A stretch of 64,000 nt of DNA from Hymenopellis radicata (GCA_015501595.1 JADNRX010000028.1:62001-126000), one strand, 5' to 3'. Counted from the first letter of the stretch, positions 12,301-23,370 are shown. Program-made: numbers and translations. The notes: a model not told the origin generated them from the sequence alone.

Positions 12301-13838
12301 GACAGAGCCCAATTCAGAATGCCAAAGAGGCGCGGGCCTTCATAGTGTATCATTGAGTATGCTTGAAGAGCGGCTGTTCAGCACAGTCCGTAGGGTGATT
12401 GCAGGATGTGACGGGCATGTCTGTAGGTAGTTTCTGAGATCAAACACTATGAAAAATGCAATACAGCCCAATTCAGAATGCCAAAGTGGCGCGGGCCTTC
12501 ACAGTGTATCATTGAGTATGCTTGAAGAGCGATCTGTTCAGCACAGTCCGTAGGGTGATTGCAGGATGTGACGGGCATGTCTGCAAGTATTTTCTGAGAT
12601 CAAACATCATGAAAAATGCAATAAGCCCAATTCAGAATGCCAAAGTGGCGCGGGCCGTCATAGTGTATCATTGAGTATGCTTGAAGAGTGGTCTGTTCAG
12701 CACAGTCCGTAGGGTGATTGCAGGATGTGACGGGCATGTCTGTCAGTAGTTTCTGAGATCAAACATCATTGAAAAATGCAATACAGCCCAATTCAGAATG
12801 CCAAAGTGGCGCGGGCCTTCATAGTGTATCATTGAGTATGCTTGAAGAGCGGCTGTTCAGCACAGTCCGTAGGGTGATTGCAGGATGTGACGGGCATGTC
12901 TGTCAGGTATTTTCTGAGATCAAACATCATGAAAAATGCAATACAGCCCAATTCAGAATGCCAAAGAGGCGCGGGCCTTCACAGTGTATCATTGAGTATG
13001 CTTGAAGAGCGGGCTGTTCAGCACAGTCCGTAGGGTGATTGCAGGATGTGACGGGCATGTCTGTAGGTAGTTTCTAACATCAAACACTTTGAAAAATGCA
13101 ATACAGCCCAATTCAGAATGCCAAAGTGGCGCGGGCCTTCACAGTGTATCATTGAGTATGCTTGAAGAGCGATCTGTTCAGCACAGTCCGTAGGGTGATT
13201 GCAGGATGTGATGGGCATGTCTGCAAGTATTTTCTGAGATCAAACATCATGAAAAATGCAATACAGCCCAATTCAGAATGCCAAAGTGGCGTGGGCCGTC
13301 ATAGTGTATCATTGAGTATGCTCGAAGAGCGGCTGTTCAGCACAGTCCGTAGGGTGATTGCAGGATTGGCGGGCATGTCTGTAGGTAGTTTCTGAGATCA
13401 AACACTATGAAAAATGCAATACAGCCCAATTCAGAATGCCAAAGTGGCGCGGGCCGTCATAGTGTATCATTGAGTATGCTTGAAGAGCAGGCTGTTCAGC
13501 ACAGTCCGTAGGGTGATTGCAGGATGTAGCGGCATGTCTGCACGTAGTTTCTGAGATCAAACACTATGAAAAATGCAATACAGCCCAATTCAGAATGCCA
13601 AAGTGGTGCAGGCCTTCACGGTGTGTCATTGAGTATGCTCGGAGAGTGGTCTGTTCCGTAGGGTGATTGCAGGATGTGACGGGCATGTCTGTAGGTAGTT
13701 TCTAACATCAAACACTATGAAAAATGCAATATAGCCCAATTCAGAATGCCAAAGTGGCGTGGGCCGTCATAGTGTATCATTGAGTATGGTCGAAGAGCAG
13801 TCTGTTCAGCACAGTCCGTAGGGTGATTGCAGGATGTG
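9353..13838. repeat. 160 bp satellite array, right part (about 28 units)
   Basis: This continues the array interrupted at 4869, in the same orientation and with the same diagnostic variants. A few units are 1-2 bp short or long (for example near 10827, 11466, 12107 and 12372). Units near 13600-13680 are truncated, with part of the GTTCAGCACAGTCC block deleted. The array ends at about 13838, where it is joined to retrotransposon sequence. No gene is present. Confidence 0.95.
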
Positions 13839-13969
13839 CGCGACCGTCTGGAGTAACTCGCTCTAGCTCGGGGGGGGGGGGGGCACTGTGATAGGATGAG
13901 GTATCCTTGCTACATCGCTTATCTAATGGACCTTCTATATGTAGTCGCGACGTACCTGTAATATTACTT

Positions 13970-14122
13970 ATTGTACGATTACAGTGTGGTCTTCGCATAA
14001 AGCGTAACGGGGGGGGCATCTAATCTTATCAGACCCCGCTGATCACCTGGAAATCCTTATCGGGTTTCCATCAATTTTTTTTTTCCAAAAATCTGTGAAG
14101 ACTTGCCTGTAATAGTACAGTA
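13970..14122. mobile_element. MITE, family A copy (in LTR)
   Basis: It shares the family core (CCTGGAAATCC, CGGGTTTCCATCA, poly-T/A run, AATCTGTGAAGACTTG) with 37927 and 41649. The right end is intact (GTAATAGTACAGTA); the left end is degenerate. Confidence 0.7.
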
Positions 14123-14173
14123 TCTTGAATTGTCATTGTCGTTTGCTCTCCCACTGTTAAATCCTTCTGATTT

Positions 14174-14406
14174 TACTGTAGACTTTCATTCAATTCATCG
14201 GGCCATGTGACCTGTGACCGGTCCGACGAAATTATGGTTTCGACGAATTACCATATATGGTAATTCCCGCCGCGGCGGAGCTGCGTCGGGAGGCTGGCGG
14301 GGCCCCGCCGATGATTTTTTTGAGAATTTCGCTGTGACCGCTGTGATTCGTCGATTTCGGATCGCCTGTGACCCGTGACTGACGAATTGAATTAAAGTGT
14401 ACAGTA
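14174..14406. mobile_element. MITE, family C copy 2, reverse orientation
   Basis: It is bounded by TACTGTAGACTTTCATTCAA and TTGAATTAAAGTGTACAGTA. The interior contains the reverse complement of the GC-rich core of the copy at 1161-1401 and the same CCATATATGG palindrome, so the two copies are inverted. No coding capacity. Confidence 0.75.
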
Positions 14407-14970
14407 GTTGTACTAGATAACCGTCACATCCCGCCCACTGAGCACTCGCGTCAATGGCTCCCCGAGCTCGGGTGATAAGCTCCCAGCCTCTGTGTTACAG
14501 AGTGCACCTACGCGTGTTCCTACTACAATCTTGACGTCAACTCTCTCGGTGAGAAGTCCCCACGTCCTGGGCACCTTTGATAGTGGTGGGGTCACCCCGG
14601 ACCTCACCAAACCGGTGGAGTCGACATCGGCCACGAAGCTAGTTCGACTTACCAAATTAGGCAAGTTGATCACAGAGTTGTGTGGCCTCGCTCTTTTCGC
14701 ACCTCTATTGCACAGTGCCAAAATCGAGCCGTACAGCTTGGCGTGTAGCCCTAGCTCTGCCTCACTATGATTTATTCTAGAGCATGAAGCTTTAGCTCTG
14801 CCCGGAATCCTAAACAAAAAATCCTCCAGACGTAAAACTATGTCCCGATCGACAGTCTAGCCAATACTGCCAACAGGGACGACTCAAAACTAATTGACGG
14901 CGAAGCCTTGTCAATATTCCTAATTATGGGCGGAGATTTTTCCTTGTACACGTTCCCCCCTACCACGACT

Positions 14971-15693
14971 ATGGACTCAAAAGCCATCAAAGGGAAGGAG
15001 AAAATGGACACCTCCGCTACGAAAGCTCAGCCTTCAAGGCCTACGACACGAGCCGCTTCCTCCTCCCATCCGACCGTTTCGACATCCCTTGCCGAGGGCG
15101 AATCTCGTATTGAGAGCTTAAGGTCGAACAAGGGCTATCAATACGCCTCTACTCCGGGAGACAGTCGGTCAACGCAACGTCGCGCTGCATCAGGTCCTGA
15201 GATAGAGCATACCCCCATGAGGGATCCTTCTTTCGCTCCTCCGTCCTCTAGAGCGAAGCCTCCAGTCACCTGACAACCCTTCGACATTAGGGACAGTCGA
15301 CCAGTCACGTCCGAAGGATTCCAATACCCCCCATCTCAACAGAAATCTGTCGCATCCCCAGTTCCTGCTCGCCCTGAAACTCAGCAAACCGTTGGGAGTG
15401 TAGCTTATAGCTCCTCCGCGGTCCCCGCTGCTTCAGGAATGAACATGCAACCCGCTTTCGCAAGCTCTACAGCTCAGTCAGCGGCGAACGACCCTCTTGG
15501 CGCCGGAAACCCTATGGCACAATCATCCGTCAAGTCGACAGTCAACTCTCTAGCCAGCAATGACGGGCTGCAGTCCCTAGACATACACATCGAGCGAGTC
15601 CCTTCCGTTGCGACAGAAAGCACCGGCTACGCCGGGTCCTTCATAGAAAGCTTCACGGGATGGCATTCGCGAAGGCATGGAGCCGCAGCATGA
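14971..15693 (+). pseudogene. gag-like N-terminal fragment of LTR retrotransposon R2
   Basis: A reading frame starts at ATG 14971 (MDSKAIKGKEKMD) about 390 bp downstream of the LTR. It is rich in Ser, Thr, Pro and Ala, like the disordered N-terminus of many fungal Gag proteins. It is broken by one in-frame TGA at 15271-15273, then continues in the same frame to a second TGA at 15691. The first stop could be a CGA to TGA transition, as expected from cytosine deamination in a methylated repeat. No nucleocapsid, protease or polymerase region follows, so the element is truncated here. The Gag assignment is by position and composition only. Confidence 0.4.
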
Positions 15694-16173
15694 CGTGGGG
15701 ATGCCGTGTTTAGAGCGGAAGTGCGCTTGATACCGGCCATAACAGCCGCTGCCGCAGAGAGCAAACACAGACGGAGGGCGAGTGTGGGCGATGAGGTATG
15801 ATGGTAAGATGCAAGTGCTAAATGTAGCATGATCGAGCTGCAGTAGTGAATCCAGATTATTCCTCTCTCCTCGTTCTTGCATTTCTGACTAGAATAATAC
15901 TAGTGCATTCGAATATGAGGACTCCAGACTGTTAGCCAAGTTCTCTAATTTTTCCAGAGGTACACTGTTTGTCTGTAACCGACAATTAAAATGTCGAACT
16001 AGCCACTTTGATACCGTATCATGCAATGAGATTCAAGGAAGTACACAAAGGAGATCAACAGTTATTAATGCATGGGTATTTACCCTTGTACGGAATACAT
16101 AATCAGATCTACGAACGCTGCCATTCCTTGCCTTGATACCACTGACTCGGCTTGATGGTACGCCCACATCTGC
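15694..16173. other. unassigned spacer
   Basis: No gene was recognised. The stretch lies between the truncated gag fragment and the 3' end of the minus-strand DDE transposase gene. It probably contains the end of that transposon, but I could not identify a terminal inverted repeat. Confidence 0.3.
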
Positions 16174-17900
16174 TCATAGCGCGTCACCCTTATCGACGCG
16201 AACGATATCTTCATCATCAGTTTCCGCTACTCCAGTGCGCTGGAGGGAGCCGTCCTCAGCGAGCCCAAATCCAGTCCCCACCTCGCCTAATTGAACAACG
16301 TCGGCGACGACCTCCAGAGAGATATCACTATCATCGTCAGGTAAAGAACTCGAGAACAGTTCCTCCTCCCCCAGTGTATCAAGGTCGGCATTACGCATAC
16401 GGGCAAGTTTGACGAAGAGGGTGGGGTTGGTCTCCGGAAGGTCATCCAGCATTTCTAGGGCTTTCTGCGAGGTAAGCGACTGTTGCGAACAGTTCAGGCC
16501 ATTCACTGTGCAGAGTTCAAAGGCCTAGCATAAGTATCATCAGCAATCAGAGAAGGACATCGAAACCTGAACACATACCTTCTGGATGAGTACACGATCA
16601 TCGGTGTCACGAATAGCAGCGACAATCCAGCCCAATGAGCGATCACGAAGCGTCCCAATACTGTTGTCGAGCTTCATCACAGACTCCGGATCGGCGTTCA
16701 GCTGGCGGGTTACTTCATCAACAATGTCGCGATGGCAGGCGCGCTTCATGACACGCTGCATCCCAACATCGAGAGGCTGCCAGACACTGGTGCAGTTGTC
16801 GGGAAGGAACAGGACAATGATGTGGGGATGGTGAGCACGCATCCAGTCCATGAAGTCCTTGGATTTATGGACACTCCAACAGTCGATTTTCCAGAGAGCA
16901 TACTGGGTATCTGGAAGACCTAGCTCTTTCTTCGTCGCATCGAAATACGGAGCAATGATATGGTCCACGAGGTCATGCATCATCTCATGATTCGACCAGT
17001 ACGTCTTGGTCTGAGATGCGATGACACGAACACCAAGTTCTTTGGCATCAGCATATGCGGCACACTTCTTAGACGGGAGAGAGAGATGGGATGCGCCGCC
17101 GTAGACCGCCTGCATAGGAAGTAATATGCCACTAGCGGAGATCGAAGGAACGAGTGTGAATGCACATTTCTCGTCATGTCCCGAAGTCGGAACCTGCTTT
17201 GCACCCTTTTCGCTCCAAGTCGTTTCAGATCCCTGCTGGTAGACGATCTGTGTCTGATCCGTATTGATGCGCAAAGCCCCTGGTATAACATGTGTTCGAA
17301 TCGCGTGCGCCTCACGTAGGAACGCCTCTGTGAGGACTTCGTCGAGGTTGTTGGGAAGCTTCTTGGCAGTCTTGGTGGCGTGTCGATAGCTCCATCCAAG
17401 GTGTCGATCCATGTATTTCTTGACGAACGCCTCGGAGCACCGGAATTTAGATCCATGGACTGAACGATCTTGAATAGATGGGGAGCTTGAGCTTGGATAT
17501 AGCTAACCATGATCCCGCACACAGAGAGTGTAGTCAAAGGTACGCCGACCTTGCGCATGGCACGAAGGCGCGTGTTGATTGTTCGAATCAGAGCTGGATA
17601 AGCGCTCTGATTGCGGCGTCAATACTTGCACATGGTTCAAAATGGGGTGCTTACCAATACACCAGTCCGCGTGGTCTGACCACCAGGTCGATTCCCCCGT
17701 TTGACTCTTGCCAGCACCTCATGACTCCATCTCGACTCACCGCGGGCCTTTGCCACGGGGCAGATCCAACATCCGACGACTTAGGGCTTCAGTGATGCGA
17801 ATTCCTTCCGATTTACTTTGTGCAGATGCCGCACGATCTCGAGTTGACTCATGGCTTGCCCGTTGCTTTTGCTGCAGCATTGATCTGGCGGAATAGGAAC
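16174..17900 (-). pseudogene. DDE superfamily transposase, degenerate
   Basis: Read on the minus strand, the protein has an N-terminal helix-turn-helix-like part (INTRLRAMRKVGVPLTTLSV, about 17590-17530) and a catalytic domain. The catalytic acidic residues sit in INTDQTQIVY, WKIDCWSVH and QPLDVGMQRV. The layout matches the DDE_1 transposases common in Agaricomycetes. One intron (16525-16578) joins the catalytic exon to a tail ending at 16174, and another intron-like gap lies near 17600-17650. Between 17440 and 17470 coding passes from one frame to another (from LFKIV to FRCSEAFVKKYM), implying a missing base. The gene follows the Ulp1-like gene on the same strand within a few bases, so both probably belonged to one transposon. 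I infer it is inactive. Confidence 0.7.
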
Positions 17901-19884
17901 CTCTAGGCCCAATTAATTCTGGATGCATCGGTGGCGGCATGAATACGGGTACGTCCTTTGACTTTTTTGGCTTGCCGATGATTCTCCTTATACTGACGGC
18001 GAGGGCGGGATGTTTCAGCTGTGTTAAAATCGAGAGTGTCATTGTCGTTCGAAGATTTCTCAAGCGTAGAGATTTTCTGAGCAGAACACAATGAGGTTAG
18101 TAAATTTGCAGGAGAGAAAAACCTACACTCACCCGCTTTTTGAAGTTTCCTGGCTTCGGAGTCCATCCCTCCTCCACCCGTGCTTTGCGTTTCTTATCTC
18201 GCGCACGCTGCTGGCGCTCCCGTGCAAGTGTCTGTGTATGCGTCAACTTCTTCAATGCTGCCCCTCTCTCCGCAACTGCAATCTCCTCGCGGCGCATCTC
18301 ACGCATTGCCCCCTCGTCAGCACGACGTTGGTTGCCTTCAGCTACGGACTCTTTCTTCCAAAGGTCTGTAAGCTGAAATTTGAATGAGCCGAATGGTTTA
18401 ATTAAGGAGTTTGCAGGTTTCTTTCGAACTTTCTCAATGTCTGGGCCTTCCTCCCGGGCAAACTTCGCATCTCCATCCATATCCTCGTCGTCATCATCAT
18501 CGTCATCGGTGTCTTCATCGTCTTCATCATCGGAGGCATCGACATCCTTTAGAATAGGCATATCCTCAAAGTCTTCCTCAAAAGGATTGCTAGTCGCTGA
18601 TGAGTGAATGGGTGCGAACTGCAAGGGGGATAATGGGATAGATTCATCCGGTTCCTGATGGATACATTTCTTTTGTGGGCTGGGATTCGGAGTGGGTGCA
18701 TGAGGATTATGACGTATCCGCTTCGATGTGGTCGAATCATCTGGTATGTATGCATGCTCCTCTTTGAGAGGCAACGACATATTGAATGTAAATTCAGATG
18801 TGGGAACTGTGCTTGGGACATCATCAAGGGTATCGTCGTAGAGGCCTCCATCGTCATCTTCATCAAAAGCGCCGACCTCATCATTATCCGCATCATCTTC
18901 AAGAGCCATCTGCCAGAAAGGTTCAGTGTTCGTTCTTGCCAATGCCATACATTACGTACCCATCCTTCAATTCCATCCGCAATCTCCACAAACATTTCTA
19001 GCTGTCGATTCGCAAGAGTGCGTGGACTATCTTCCACCAACGGACGTGATGGATTTATATAGCTTGTCAAGGCGTCGATGGCAAGGATACCGCAGTTGAA
19101 TGAATCAGACTGCGGCGTGATAGGAAGGGGTACCCAGGTGTAGGAAGCCGGGATGTGTTGCAGGAGCCACTAGTCGACACATGCCCGGAGTGTAGGAGGA
19201 AGCTCCTCATTAAGTGAGTCCCCATAATACGCCGTTCTTGTCTCTCCACTGACAATGAGGGGAACCCAGTGAGGCTCGCCGTTCACCTTGCCCAGATTGA
19301 CGACCGTGACCAGTGTGTGAGCCTCCTTGCAAACAGCATCACCAACACCTTTTAGCCAACCATGTTGGTACGTCTGCTTGTCCCGTGCTCTGTGCTGGGT
19401 GACCAAAATATTGATAAACTCGCACAGCTCGACACGGATGTTGTTGTGCAATCCCATCCAGTCGCGAACCTTTTCGGCGAGGAGTTCAAGCTCTGCATTA
19501 ATAACGGTAGACGACAGCCAATTTGGACCTACAAGACGATACAGATGATGGATTGGGGTGTCGACATCTAGGATTCCCATAGGAGCATTCCACGGCAGAC
19601 GATTCATGCACTCTCATGCCGTCTTAGCTAGGCCCTTGCGGTCCGGATGCTTTTTCTGGTTCATTTGCTTGGTGACGTACTCCGACGACTTCGTCCATCG
19701 AGCGTGATACGTGAAAACTTCCGCGGACTCTTTCCAGAGGGTAGCAATGAAAAGGGGGAAACATGTAACTGTGGGATTTCCCGCAGCATCGAGGTGAGCA
19801 TAGCGAAGCGATTTTTTCCCATCCAGCCGGTTTTCGTCTGGAAGGAAGGGATGGGCAGGGTACAGAGGTCCCGAAGGGTTACGG

Positions 19885-20351
19885 TGTACCATTCATGCAC
19901 TCCCTGTGCATGGAATGGTATCAATCCCTGCAGGATTGCACATAGAGATCCACATCAGGTGATCATGTAGATTCCTTTTCATTTATCTCCTTTCCCTTGA
20001 CACTTCATTTATCTCCTTGACATCTCTCCTTTTCCCTTGACATTTCATCTATCTCCATGATATGTCTCCTTTACATTGACATTTCATCTATCTCCATGAT
20101 ACACTTCATTTATCCTTGACATATAGGAGGCTTCGTACTGTATATAAGCTATAGTACTTAGCCTGTATTCCTTAGTTACCCATCTGAGCTAGATCCCCCA
20201 TATCAGCACTCTTCTGCTTTCTCTTGGGTTCTGATCTTCTCACTCTTCTCGGTTTCTCACTTCTTGAGTGTTTCCTTCTCTAGAGTGTTTATCATCGTGG
20301 TGATCCCAAGATCTAGTAGTTCTTGTGATCAGGTACGGACTTAGGTGCACA
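19885..20351 (+). repeat. 5' LTR of R1
   Basis: The 467 bp LTR begins TGTACCATTC and ends GTGCACA. Its upstream half contains several imperfect copies of a motif like TTGACATTTCATCTATCTCC (about 19970-20120), which may act as promoter elements. A TATA-like TATATAA lies at 20141-20147, consistent with transcription starting some 25-35 bp downstream. Confidence 0.93.
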
Positions 20352-20353
20352 AG

Positions 20354-20371
20354 TGGAGCCCACCGCGAGGG
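20354..20371 (+). other. primer binding site of R1
   Basis: TGGAGCCCACCGCGAGGG begins two bases after the 5' LTR. Its complement ends in CCA, as the 3' end of a primer tRNA does. The tRNA species was not determined. Confidence 0.6.
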
Positions 20372-20388
20372 ATCCATTCCACAGATAG

Positions 20389-22095
20389 CACATCATTTTT
20401 CACCACAATACACTGGCACCCAAACGGAAAGTAACTTCCGACCCACCTAGTAGAGACGAGCTCGGACACTTTCAGAAGAGGCAACACACTGTTGATACAG
20501 CTGGTGCCTCCTCTTCTCGGCTGCGAACTCCATCTCCATCTCCAACTCCATCCCCCAACCCATCGCTTGAGGATCTCACATCCGGGATCTCAGGCATCGT
20601 CCTTGACCCCTTCACCTTCCAATTTCCACTACCTCCCAGAGAGGCTCCATCGGCATCTACTGCCAACCCTTTCAGGGTACCAAGACAACAAACACCCCAA
20701 TCACGTCAATCGACACCAAACTTCCCTCCTCCAAACCCAGCACAACCTCCAGCCATGTCGAACACGGCTATGCCACCTCGTTCGACCAAGTCAGCCCCCA
20801 CGTTCTCGGGCAACCCTAAGGATCTAGAGGACTACTTGGAAGACATAAAGAGAGTCTGTGAAGAGCATGGAAAGGCAGATGAGGCAGACTGGGTGTTCTA
20901 CGCCCTTCACTACCTCTCGGCAGAAGAGCGGGAATCCTGGCGAACTCTTCAGGAGTCTAAATCCATTCCGGCCAGAGGCACTCAGCCCGCTGTTGTTCCT
21001 ACATGGGCACCCTTTGTCAAGGCTGTCATGGAAATCTATCCAGGTGCACAGATGATGGGAAGATACGAGCTTACAGACCTGGAGCACTTGGTCTTGGAAC
21101 GTGCCAGAAACCCTCCAGAGGACCTGCAGACATTGAGAGACTTCACTCGGTCTTTCAAGAGAATTGGCACTCTCTTGATAGACGAGGATGTAGTCTCAGC
21201 TTCAGAGCTGTCCAGGATGTACGTCAAAGGCCTAGGAGCTGGTCTTCGAGAATGTGTCAACAGATGCTTGGAAATCAAACATCCAGACCATCATCCTTTG
21301 CGCCCACATCTCCTGGCCCACATCATTAAGGAAGCAGAGTTCTGTTTATCCAGAACATCTACCTATTCCACTTCCACTTCCTCCAGTACTTCCACTGTGA
21401 AGATCGAAGGCCTAGAGCCTGCAGCCTTTGCCTCAGCTATTGTAGCAGCCTTCACCACAGCTGGCCTCACTGCAGGACAAGCTTTCATCAATTCTGGCTC
21501 CTTACAGAGGACAAATAGTCAGCAAGGAGAACAACAATCCTGCTATTGTGGAAAGGCTTGCAGATCCTGGAAGGACTGTGAAGTCCATCAGGAGGCTATA
21601 AGGTCCGGAGTACTGGCTGTGGACCAAAACGGACGCAGTACACTTCGTGATGGCTCTAGAAGATGGCCTAGAGGATCTGGAACTCTTCATGAAAGGGTTC
21701 TGCAATGGAATCTAGAGAATCCCAATGCCAGACTTCCTGATGCAGGCCAGACATTCTTGCTAGAAGCTTTGCCACCAAGACATAAAGCATCATACACTCC
21801 TCCTTTGGCTTCTGACTTGGCCAAACAGTACTGGGATGCAAACATTGCAGCTGCCTTTACTGCCACAGGCAGACAGCTCGGACCTCCTATGCCTGCTGGG
21901 AAGCAGATGATCACTGGAAGGGGCCAACCTGAGGCCAAAGGCACCTCAGAAGGAAGATATCCCCAGTACTGGAAAGCGAGAGGACCCCTCAAACAAGAAG
22001 GCAAAGAAGCCTGTGGAAGATCCCATCCCATCTGCCCAGATCGAGGAAGTCTCAGAGGACGAGGATGCCGACTCGGCAGCTGCTACCAAAGCTAG
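20389..22095 (+). CDS. Gag polyprotein of R1
   Basis: The first ATG is at 20755, but the frame is open from 20389 and the Ser/Pro-rich stretch before the ATG looks coded, so translation may start at a non-ATG codon or after splicing. The protein contains a retrotransposon Gag capsid-like region (FSGNPKDLEDYLEDIKRVCE to about 21330). A Ser/Thr-rich linker and an altered zinc-knuckle-like motif (CYCGKACRSWKDC, around 21540-21580) follow; the usual CCHC spacing is not kept. The last part overlaps the protease frame (open from 21911), and by composition the overlap reads better in that second frame. Gag would form the particle in which the RNA is packaged. Confidence 0.75.
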   Translation, partial: HIIFHHNTLAPKRKVTSDPPSRDELGHFQKRQHTVDTAGASSSRLRTPSPSPTPSPNPSLEDLTSGISGIVLDPFTFQFPLPPREAPSASTANPFRVPRQQTPQSRQSTPNFPPPNPAQPPAMSNTAMPPRSTKSAPTFSGNPKDLEDYLEDIKRVCEEHGKADEADWVFYALHYLSAEERESWRTLQESKSIPARGTQPAVVPTWAPFVKAVMEIYPGAQMMGRYELTDLEHLVLERARNPPEDLQTLRDFTRSFKRIGTLLIDEDVVSASELSRMYVKGLGAGLRECVNRCLEIKHPDHHPLRPHLLAHIIKEAEFCLSRTSTYSTSTSSSTSTVKIEGLEPAAFASAIVAAFTTAGLTAGQAFINSGSLQRTNSQQGEQQSCYCGKACRSWKDCEVHQEAIRSGVLAVDQNGRSTLRDGSRRWPRGSGTLHERVLQWNLENPNARLPDAGQTFLLEALPPRHKASYTPPLASDLAKQYWDANIAAAFTATGRQLGPPMPAGKQMITGRGQPEAKGTSEGRYPQYWKARGPLKQEGKEACGRSHPICPDRGSLRGRGCRLGSCYQS

Positions 22096-22990
22096 CACTG
22101 TCAGCTCCAAGCCTCGGCCTCAGCCCATGGCTTCTGTCCCTGCTCAGGCAGTTGTTCAGCCTCAGCAGCCTGCGGAAGAGCCAGCTCGGAAGCAATTCAA
22201 GAGCCGCAATCCCTTCAGGGCGGACAACCAGCAATATCGCACGCTTGCGCCTCTCTCTGCCAAAGAGAAGGAAGCTGCAGAGAGGGCCTTCTCAACCATG
22301 ATGGATGGCAGCACCACTATCTCCAACCGAGACCTCTTGGCTGTAGCTCCAGACTTGCGCAGACGCGTAAAGGAAGCAGTCTCTGGGAAGCGAGTACCCT
22401 TCTCGGATGAAGTTGATCCTGCAGAGGTTCGCTTTACTGAGATGGTGGAAAATGATACCAGTGGACTGTCCAAAGAGGAACGAATCGATGCCTTCTATAT
22501 GTCTCTCACTGAGACAGGTGTCATTGTTGGTGCTGAGACTCTGGCCTTAAGGGCTATCACTCCCACTATCAACCAGAACCAGGATGAAGGAGCACAGATC
22601 GTGGCCATGTCTAGTCGCATCTGGCGCAACTCAGGTCTGCCTATGGACAGTGGAGTCACTATTGCAGTTCAATCAGCAAATCAGGGTGTGGACGAGTCTC
22701 TGGGCCTGTGCAGAAATGTACCCTTTTCGATCGGAGACCTTACCATGTTTCTGCAAGTTCACGTCATTGAAGGAGTCGCCTATGACATCCTCTTGGGACG
22801 GCCCTTTGGGGTACTTGGAGAGACCATCACCTGGAACTATATTAATGGCAATCAGGCGCTCATTATCCATGATCCCAATACCAATAAAGTGGTTACTATC
22901 CCAACCCATGCTCGTGGAAATCCTCGGTTTGCACCACCTGCAGATCAATTCGAATCAGGCAGTCCTCAGGTTTTAGTCCTGCAGGACTAG
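21911..22990 (+). CDS. aspartic-protease-like frame of R1
   Basis: This frame is +1 relative to gag, is open from 21911 and ends at 22990. A Lys/Pro-rich linker and an acidic region precede a retropepsin-like fold. NQDEGAQIVAM is the probable active-site segment (Asp-Glu-Gly where Asp-Thr/Ser-Gly is usual). Then come SANQGVDESLGL, the beta-strand pair around TMFLQVHVIEG, and YDILLGRPFGV, the ILGRPF signature typical of Gypsy-type proteases. It should cut Gag after a +1 frameshift or a splice. The substituted active-site residue leaves activity uncertain. No polymerase follows. Confidence 0.7.
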   Translation, partial: SLEGANLRPKAPQKEDIPSTGKREDPSNKKAKKPVEDPIPSAQIEEVSEDEDADSAAATKASTVSSKPRPQPMASVPAQAVVQPQQPAEEPARKQFKSRNPFRADNQQYRTLAPLSAKEKEAAERAFSTMMDGSTTISNRDLLAVAPDLRRRVKEAVSGKRVPFSDEVDPAEVRFTEMVENDTSGLSKEERIDAFYMSLTETGVIVGAETLALRAITPTINQNQDEGAQIVAMSSRIWRNSGLPMDSGVTIAVQSANQGVDESLGLCRNVPFSIGDLTMFLQVHVIEGVAYDILLGRPFGVLGETITWNYINGNQALIIHDPNTNKVVTIPTHARGNPRFAPPADQFESGSPQVLVLQD

Positions 22991-22991
22991 T

Positions 22992-23370
22992 CATTGATGA
23001 TGATTTTGCGGTCATTGATGATGATTTTGCGGTCTAATCAGGAAATTACCTTTATCATAAGGATTACACACAACTTGGATAATTCGAATTGGACGCCTCG
23101 CTTCAGGAAAATCTTGAAAAGACTTAAAAGTTTTCAGGAATACCACCTTCTTCACCCTCCTTCTCTCATTCTCTCAAGTTCAGTGCATTAGCTCTGACTT
23201 GATATTTGTCTTCTTCACTATTTCTCTCTCTATCCATGACCACCTGGATAAGAGTCATGCACCTTCTCGATGACCACCTCGAGGAGTGTCTTGCACCTTC
23301 TTGATGACCACCTCAATTCTTGATGACCACCTCAAGGAGTGTCTTGCACTTTTCTGATTGACTACCTCAG
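22992..23370 (+). repeat. two tandem repeat patches in the 3' part of R1
   Basis: At 22992-23033 a 21 bp motif (TCATTGATGATGATTTTGCGG) occurs twice in tandem right after the protease stop. At about 23235-23370 a motif like GATGACCACCTCAAGGAGTG plus TCTTGCACCTT recurs four to five times imperfectly. The rest of 23034-23699 shows no gene. Confidence 0.75.

Larger units (their letters stand above)
13839..14577 (+). mobile_element. LTR of a retrotransposon (family R2) with flanking polypurine tract
   Basis: At 13839-13886 lies a short stretch ending in a G-run, like a polypurine tract. The LTR-like segment starts TGTGATAGGATGAGG at 13887 and ends near GGGCACCTTT at about 14577. The same start and end sequences occur in opposite orientation at 39253-39384, there with TGTA and CACA ends. 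The present copy is longer because it holds two MITEs (13970-14122 and 14174-14406) and extra sequence. A gag-like frame follows, as expected downstream of a 5' LTR. The LTR call rests on TG...CA ends, the G-run and the second copy; element class is not certain. Confidence 0.55.

Noticed and set aside
2296..13395. Recurring 66-78 codon open frames on both strands as small genes
   Set aside because: They repeat with the 160 bp satellite period, which is not a multiple of three, and change with unit variants; they are by-products of the repeat.
2001..13838. Direct-repeat array as CRISPR
   Set aside because: Units are contiguous 160 bp repeats without unique spacers, and the DNA is eukaryotic.
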